Shown piece after piece: positions 40,662 to 44,328 of a stretch of DNA of 44,328 bases. The stretch's first letter is position 1. Each line of letters begins with the position of its first letter. The notes beneath the pieces are model-generated. The model saw only the letters and a program-made list of their open reading frames with translations. It searched no databases and was not told the DNA's origin. The position numbers were made by a program, and so were the translations under genes. Source of the stretch: Pseudomonadota bacterium (lineage in GTDB: Bacteria; Pseudomonadota; Gammaproteobacteria; Berkiellales; Berkiellaceae); contig JAFECR010000013.1 of assembly GCA_018242045.1 (NCBI GenBank), forward strand, positions 63,102 to 107,429. The letters run 5' to 3'.

Positions 40662-40841
40662 TTAAGGTTTTTGTGTCGGTTTCTCAGGCGTTGTTGGCTT
40701 TTCATCGGGATTCTTTTGGGGCACTTCATCAGGCTGTGGTGCTGGATTGGTTGGCTTTTCTGGTTTAGGTATTTCTGGTATCTCAGGGACTGTTGGGTTT
40801 TCGGGTATGGGTGGATCCCACTGCAAATTTTCTTTACTCAT
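40662..40841 (-). CDS. Pro/Glu-rich small protein, 59 aa
   Basis: The frame starts MSKENLQWDPPIPENPTVPE and continues with repeats of PEIP, KPEKPTNP and EKPTTPEKP, ending TQKP. It has 18 or more prolines and is negatively charged, so it should be extended. It is typical of short, proline-rich, possibly envelope-spanning peptides, though there is no signal peptide. It opens the stress-type island; a weak purine stretch precedes the ATG. Confidence 0.55.
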   Translation of the reverse strand: MSKENLQWDPPIPENPTVPEIPEIPKPEKPTNPAPQPDEVPQKNPDEKPTTPEKPTQKP

Positions 40842-40869
40842 ATAATACTCTACTTATTTAAAAAAGTTA

Positions 40870-41082
40870 TTAGCTCGCTTTTTTAGGAACTTTCGCACCC
40901 TTTTTTCTTGCCTTAGATAAGCCTATTGCTATCGCTTGTTTGCGACTTGTTACCTTCTTCTTTTTAGCACCACTATGTGCTTTACCACGTTTAAAAGCAT
41001 GAAGTTCTTTTTTTACTGCTTTTTGTGCCGCTGGTCCATATTTGGTTGTGGTTTTTTTAGTCGATTTTGCTTTTGTTGCCAT
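40870..41082 (-). CDS. DUF6496 family protein, 70 aa
   Basis: A very basic protein. MATKAKSTKKTTTKYGPAAQ opens it, then KAVKKELHAFKRGKAHSGAK and SRKQAIAIGLSKARKKGAKV. This matches the DUF6496 family of small, Lys-rich proteins common in stress clusters and symbionts. ATG at 41082 is used because GAGG lies five bases before it. It begins inside the 3' end of the iron permease-like gene (26 bases), so it is coupled to it. Confidence 0.8.
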   Translation of the reverse strand: MATKAKSTKKTTTKYGPAAQKAVKKELHAFKRGKAHSGAKKKKVTSRKQAIAIGLSKARKKGAKVPKKAS

Positions 41083-41530
41083 TGGATTCCTCAATAGACT
41101 CGCTAGATTCGCTAGATTCGCTTTGACTTAACTGACAATAATGGGTTTCTAATTCTTTAATTTGCTCTTCAGATAATTTATCCAGATCAATTAGTGTGTT
41201 ATGAGCCAATTTGTGTACCCTAATCAATTCATCCAATTTAATATTTAAAGCGATAGTGTCACGATTTTGGGTGTTTTGAATGATAAAAACAATCAAAAAT
41301 GTAATGACAGAGGTACTGGTATTAATGACAAGTTGCCAAGTATCAGAATATTGAAAAAAAGGACCACAAGCAAACCAAATCACAACTGCTAATAGCATAC
41401 AAATAAATACCCATGCATTACCAACAAATTTTGCAAGGTTCAGTGCCACAATATGAAACATATCCGAGCAATCAGCAATAATACCTGATTTATTGGTGGT
41501 TTTTTGAGCCTTATCTGTATTCGCTTTCAT
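41057..41530 (-). CDS. Low-affinity iron permease-like membrane protein, 157 aa
   Basis: Two hydrophobic helices near residues 38-57 (WVFICMLLAVVIWFACGPFF) and 64-84 (WQLVINTSTSVITFLIVFIIQ) precede QNTQNRDTIALNIKLDELIRVH, the signature of the low-affinity iron permease family. Family members carry this half as the conserved core. The last 25 residues are acidic with a run of SESSESSES from tandem 9-base DNA units. The ATG at 41530 is preferred (GGGC upstream); an in-frame extension of 27 residues is less likely. Confidence 0.8.
   Translation of the reverse strand: MKANTDKAQKTTNKSGIIADCSDMFHIVALNLAKFVGNAWVFICMLLAVVIWFACGPFFQYSDTWQLVINTSTSVITFLIVFIIQNTQNRDTIALNIKLDELIRVHKLAHNTLIDLDKLSEEQIKELETHYCQLSQSESSESSESIEESNGNKSKID
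41098..41124. repeat. 9-bp tandem repeat in iron permease-like gene
   Basis: Nearly three copies of CGCTAGATT run from 41101, with a partial unit on each side. They encode the SES tripeptide run at the C-terminal end of the gene, a simple contingency-type length polymorphism candidate. Confidence 0.6.
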
Positions 41531-41553
41531 TTGTAAGCCCTTGAAATCATTCT

Positions 41554-41631
41554 CTAATGAGAAAGTATCCAAATAATAACTAAAACAATGAAAGGGACGC
41601 CTAATAGCCATGCGATAATATATTTAAACAT
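41554..41631 (-). CDS. Single-helix microprotein, 25 aa
   Basis: MFKYIIAWLLGVPFIVLVII-WILSH is one hydrophobic helix with a basic and aromatic start. AGGGAG lies seven bases before the ATG. It is between the DUF1328 gene and the iron permease-like gene, on the same strand. The G-V-P-F pattern and length resemble small stress-induced membrane peptides. Function unknown. Confidence 0.6.
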   Translation of the reverse strand: MFKYIIAWLLGVPFIVLVIIWILSH

Positions 41632-41647
41632 AATTATCTCCCTAGTT

Positions 41648-41833
41648 TCAAAGTGGCGGTGGTGGTGGATTTCTGCCAACCACTAAATAATATATCAATG
41701 ACAATAACAGTAGCACGATAAAAATAAAGAATAGTAATTGTGCTATTTGAGCTGCAGCGACAGATACGCCTGTAAAACCTAGCAAACCTGCAACTACCGC
41801 TAAAACCATAAAAACAAGTACCCAATACAACAT
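41648..41833 (-). CDS. DUF1328 family small membrane protein, 61 aa
   Basis: [23 protein letters not shown] then [26 protein letters not shown] shows the two helices of DUF1328 (YtjA-like). The C-terminus is Pro-rich (NPPPPPL). GAGAGG lies before the ATG at 41833; the 31 upstream residues of a longer frame have no coding sign. These proteins are often induced by stress. Confidence 0.87.
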   Translation of the reverse strand: MLYWVLVFMVLAVVAGLLGFTGVSVAAAQIAQLLFFIFIVLLLLSLIYYLVVGRNPPPPPL

Positions 41834-41855
41834 GATGCCTCTCCCTATTCTTGTA

Positions 41856-42470
41856 TCAATTATTTTTCGGTGGACAATGTCTTCTGCAAATATCCATTCC
41901 ACACCAAGCCCCAAAGCATGCGCCAAGTGCTTCTAAGCCAAATATAAAAAATGAAGCTAGTGTTGCTATTCCTAATTTATGTGCTGCTTTTTGCTCTTGC
42001 GTTTTTGTATTTTGTCTAGCTGTTTCTCTATTTTCAGATATTCTTTCGCTAACAGAAGAAGATACGTTATCGATGGTGCTACTAATGGCAAAAAAGTTTC
42101 TAGGGAATGTAACAATCGAATCTGACAAATGTGACAAAAACGTTAAACTAATTAAAATATAAAACACCCAAGTAACAAAGCCGTGTAAAATGCTATGGTG
42201 AGAACCACTCACACAGCCATCATGACTCACCAGCATGCTGGTTACCATACCAGCAAGAAATAATATCAAGAAACTACCTATTGCTAGCCAAAGATAAGCT
42301 AATACTACCAGTGTATCTAAACCTTTCTCCGTTGTTACATAGCTAGAAAGGCCGCCTCCAATAGTTAATAACGTAAACAAGAACATAAGTCCAAAGGCAA
42401 TCAAGCTTCCTATTAAAGTCGCCTTCCAAGAAAATATTCTTTTCGTACATTTATCATTGTTCATATTCAT
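41856..42470 (-). CDS. Membrane protein with four hydrophobic segments, 204 aa
   Basis: The helices are near 15-37 ([23 protein letters not shown]), 55-80 ([23 protein letters not shown]), 93-112 ([19 protein letters not shown]) and 168-190 ([23 protein letters not shown]). A long polar loop at 125-165 ([17 protein letters not shown]) could be coiled. A Cys-rich end ([15 protein letters not shown]) may bind metal or be lipidated. The family was not recognised, though small 'YrzE/TIGR04086-like' proteins share this outline. GGAAG lies before the ATG. Confidence 0.6.
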   Translation of the reverse strand: MNMNNDKCTKRIFSWKATLIGSLIAFGLMFLFTLLTIGGGLSSYVTTEKGLDTLVVLAYLWLAIGSFLILFLAGMVTSMLVSHDGCVSGSHHSILHGFVTWVFYILISLTFLSHLSDSIVTFPRNFFAISSTIDNVSSSVSERISENRETARQNTKTQEQKAAHKLGIATLASFFIFGLEALGACFGAWCGMDICRRHCPPKNN

Positions 42471-42480
42471 AATATCTTCC

Positions 42481-42864
42481 TTATCGCTTGTTCTTTAGTA
42501 ATGTTGCTTCAATCCTTGCCAATATCTTTTCCAAATCCTTAACAATTTCAATATCATTTACCATGGCAATGGCTTTAGATTTCTTTAACTTTACCACTTG
42601 CTCTTTAAATTTACCTACGCTGTCATTTGCTATCTTCAATGCTTTTTTCTTAATATTTGATTTTGTGTTTCTTTTTTTAGCCACTGTTTTGCGTGTTGTT
42701 GGTTTTGCTTTATTTTCCTTTAACTTTTTAATTTCGACTTTAGATTTTCTCTTTTTTGATAAAGGCTTTTTACTGATCTTCTTACTGGCAGTGCGGTGAT
42801 GAGCTTTACTGCCTTTTTTAGTAGTGGCTTTTACCTTCGGTTTAGTCGTTTTTTTAGTAACCAT
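42481..42864 (-). CDS. Lys-rich basic protein, 127 aa
   Basis: The first 90 residues are almost pure Lys/Thr/Ser/Arg (MVTKKTTKPKVKATTKKGSK onward). The last 45 (FKEQVVKLKKSKAIAMVNDIEIVKDLEKILARIEATLL) form an amphipathic helix. It is a second, histone-like nucleic-acid-binding candidate in this window, with a separate helical end that the 10707-11045 protein lacks. ATG at 42864 is chosen; an upstream ATG at 42885 gives seven more residues. It opens the minus-strand part of the island. Confidence 0.6.
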   Translation of the reverse strand: MVTKKTTKPKVKATTKKGSKAHHRTASKKISKKPLSKKRKSKVEIKKLKENKAKPTTRKTVAKKRNTKSNIKKKALKIANDSVGKFKEQVVKLKKSKAIAMVNDIEIVKDLEKILARIEATLLKNKR

Positions 42865-42991
42865 ATTCTTGCTTATCTTCCACATTTGAAGTTAGATACT
42901 ATAATATAATAGTCCATAAAGATGCCAAGTGAATGTAGTTCCAATTACTTATGTCCTCATGATTTGTAAATCAACGGCAAAGGAGTTAAAA

Positions 42992-43171
42992 ATGTTATAT
43001 TACGCCTCTTTGTTTCTTATTGTGGCGATTATTGCGATAGTTGTGGTGGTGTTTTCTAAAGTACTTTCTGGTTTCGCGTTAGTAATTGCAGAAGTAGGTT
43101 TAGTGGTGTTTATTGTGCTGTTTGTTGGTTGTATTGTCTTAGATCGTATTAAAAAACGTAGTAAGAAATAA
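42992..43171 (+). CDS. Small membrane protein, 59 aa
   Basis: MLYYASLFLIVAIIAIVVVVF and FALVIAEVGLVVFIVLFVGCIVLD make two helices followed by a basic end (RIKKRSKK). The layout resembles DUF1328-type proteins and is a likely distant paralogue of the protein at 41648. A GGAG lies 6-9 bases before the ATG at 42992; the longer frame from 42929 has no coding signal. It is the only plus-strand gene in the island. Confidence 0.7.
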   Translation: MLYYASLFLIVAIIAIVVVVFSKVLSGFALVIAEVGLVVFIVLFVGCIVLDRIKKRSKK

Positions 43172-43173
43172 CA

Positions 43174-43191
43174 AGGGGATTCCATTCCCCT
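43174..43191. terminator. Hairpin between convergent genes
   Basis: AGGGGA (43174-43179) pairs with TCCCCT (43186-43191) around TTCCAT. It lies between the small membrane gene and csbD-like gene stops. No T-tract on the plus strand; on the minus strand a T-rich stretch follows only weakly. Confidence 0.45.
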
Positions 43192-43202
43192 GATAAAAAA
43201 GA

Positions 43203-43418
43203 TTAATCTGCATCATCTATTCCATTAGCTTTAAGAAATTTATCGATTTCTTCTTCAACTCTGTCTCTTTGATAACCATACTTCTTCTGTAATAAACCCT
43301 CTAGTTCTTTTTTGGTTCCCCTCATTTTATCAAGGTCATCATTTGTTAAATTACCCCATTGTTTTTGTACTTTTCCTTTGAGTTGTTGCCAATTACCTTC
43401 AATGATATCTTTATTCAT
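43203..43418 (-). CDS. CsbD family stress protein, 71 aa
   Basis: MNKDIIEGNWQQLKGKVQKQ, then WGNLTNDDLDKMRGTKKELE and GLLQKKYGYQRDRVEEEIDKF match the CsbD family throughout (NWxxxKGKxKxxWGxLTDDDL and GY). In many bacteria these are abundant general-stress proteins of unknown mechanism. A GAGGAGG ribosome binding site precedes the ATG, implying high expression. Confidence 0.94.
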   Translation of the reverse strand: MNKDIIEGNWQQLKGKVQKQWGNLTNDDLDKMRGTKKELEGLLQKKYGYQRDRVEEEIDKFLKANGIDDAD

Positions 43419-43451
43419 AGAACCTCCTCGTCATATTATGATTCACACAAA

Positions 43452-43808
43452 TTAATCTGTTCCGCCAGACTTAATTTGCACTTCAGGAACGACGCTTTTA
43501 ACGCCATCTACTGCTTTGCTTAACTTGACGGCACGATCAACCTGAGCTTGATTATCCGCCGTACCCGTTAAATGTACAACACCATTGGTTGTTTCAACGC
43601 TAATCGTAAAAGCACTCACGGCAGCATCACCAAACAATTTTTGCTTTAAGAAAGATGCTTTTACATTAGTTGTGATAGCAGTATCCGAAGGTTTTTCTTT
43701 AGCTGCGTTAATATGTCTATTTTGCGGATTAACTTTTGAATCTGTACTAGACATATCTGCAAATGCAACCATAGGCATGAGCAAAACTGCTAACAAATAT
43801 TTTTTCAC
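43452..43808 (-). CDS. BON domain periplasmic protein, 118 aa
   Basis: A signal peptide (KKYLLAVLLMPMVAFA) is followed by one BON domain (about residues 45-115): TNVKASFLKQKLFGDAAVSA, FTISVETTNGVVHLTGTADN and QAQVDRAVKLSKAVDGVKSV. Like OsmY-type proteins, it likely protects the envelope under osmotic stress. The GTG at 43808 is preferred because AGGAGG lies eight bases upstream; a longer frame starting at 43829 has none. Next gene is csbD-like, 33 bases further down. Confidence 0.92.
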   Translation of the reverse strand: MKKYLLAVLLMPMVAFADMSSTDSKVNPQNRHINAAKEKPSDTAITTNVKASFLKQKLFGDAAVSAFTISVETTNGVVHLTGTADNQAQVDRAVKLSKAVDGVKSVVPEVQIKSGGTD

Positions 43809-44001
43809 TTTAAAATCCTCCTGTACCACTTAAGCCTCTTAAAATTAAAAGACTTAATTATTGATGAATGGTAAGGTTAATATAGATGGTAAACATAGCA
43901 ATAATTTGTTACTTGCACAAATTATTTTACAATGTGTTGAATTATATATGAAATAATATTATAAATGACTGACATTATGTCACTGATCTTATTTATGACA
44001 G

Positions 44002-44169
44002 CTATAGCTTTCTCTTTATAATATTTGTAGCTTCTCTTTCTTTTTCTTTTTCGAAATCCGCTCGTCTTTCGTGCTTTTTTTCCTTTAAAAGTTTTGCGGG
44101 TTTTAATTCAGGAGTCGATTTATAATTAACTTGTTTTTCTGGTATTTTTGGGGGTAATTTTTTGCTCAT
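44002..44169 (-). CDS. Basic small protein, 55 aa
   Basis: MSKKLPPKIPEKQVNYKSTP, then ELKPAKLLKEKKHERRADFE and KEKEREATNIIKRKL: a short Pro-rich head and a highly charged helical tail. It has no hydrophobic segment. Ribosome binding site weak. It could be another small stress-island gene; function unknown. Confidence 0.45.
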   Translation of the reverse strand: MSKKLPPKIPEKQVNYKSTPELKPAKLLKEKKHERRADFEKEKEREATNIIKRKL

Positions 44170-44286
44170 TTTTTAATTTCGCCTATCGGTCCACATTAAA
44201 ACCCATTTTTTCAGCACCAAGTGCCGCAAAAACATATCCTTTTGGGTATCCCAAGATCGTTTTGCGATTCTAAAAATGTATAGATC

Positions 44287-44328
44287 TATACTCGAACCAC
44301 TTTAAAATTAGGAGTTTCAAGTCCGTCA
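44287..44328. repeat. Left half of MITE-like repeat at the window edge
   Basis: TATACTCGAACCACTTTAAA then ATTAGGAGTTTCAAGTCCGTCA runs off the end of the window. Its reverse complement matches 61-102, and its left terminus matches 2185-2205. It is one arm of the element whose other arm is at the window start. Confidence 0.7.

Noticed and set aside
44183..44269. A short minus-strand frame ending ILGYPKGYVFAALGAEKMGFNVDR-like
   Set aside because: It is 28 codons long after a stop, with no start signal and no neighbours. It looks like a real protein end, so it could be a gene remnant, but there is too little to call it.
1..44328. CRISPR arrays, tRNA, rRNA, phage or integrative element genes
   Set aside because: No regularly spaced repeats with spacers, no cloverleaf or ribosomal RNA-like stretch, and no integrase or transposase gene were seen.

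Overview
The window is a low-GC, gene-dense stretch of a gammaproteobacterial chromosome. The mix suggests the order Legionellales or a close intracellular relative (Legionella, Coxiella or Berkiella type). It carries a split three-subunit transhydrogenase (pntAA-pntAB-pntB), bacterial histone-H1-like basic proteins, and several proteins of eukaryote-like or host-directed flavour: an F-box/leucine-rich-repeat protein, a coiled-coil protein with a membrane hairpin, and a 1581-residue SF2-helicase-like protein ending in a membrane hairpin. The lineage is an inference. No rRNA, tRNA, Dot/Icm gene or phage gene was recognised.

Layout. 1-4.5 kb: metabolic and repair genes (pcm, a degenerate 2H phosphoesterase, a 3-methyladenine DNA glycosylase, a small HTH protein, pdxH), interspersed with copies of a short palindromic MITE-like repeat. 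4.5-8.7 kb: the pnt operon behind a good promoter with an embedded dyad, then a CBS-domain protein and an alpha/beta hydrolase. 8.7-12.4 kb: an orphan Cys-rich BufA2-like peptide, a DEAD-box helicase with a DETD motif, a histone-like protein and an MFS transporter. 12.7-18.4 kb: a complete tripartite RND efflux operon, followed by peptide deformylase. 18.9-22 kb: a cytochrome bd operon in the order cydP-cydA-cydB-cydX. Its two tiny subunits are easily missed. 22.2-29 kb: accessory genes, including the coiled-coil protein, the F-box/LRR protein, a methyltransferase, a divergent pair of peptides with bacteriocin-type leaders, a FabI-like reductase and a secreted His/Cys/Tyr-rich peptide whose ribosome binding site is masked by a hairpin.

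29-37.2 kb holds the giant helicase-like protein, a DUF6869 protein, an overlapping pair (a YkuD L,D-transpeptidase and a papain-like/CHAP-like protein) and a frameshifted pseudogene. 37.2-40.6 kb holds a CNNM/CorC-type transporter, an unknown protein and a CPA2 antiporter. 40.6-44.2 kb is a compact island of at least eleven small genes: CsbD, BON, DUF1328, DUF6496, a low-affinity iron permease-like protein, Lys-rich proteins and microproteins of 25 to 59 residues. It looks like an envelope or general stress cluster.

The two window ends carry opposite halves of the same inverted repeat. The best candidates for something undescribed are the helicase-membrane giant, the leader-peptide pair, the coiled-coil and F-box proteins, and the MITE-like repeat family.
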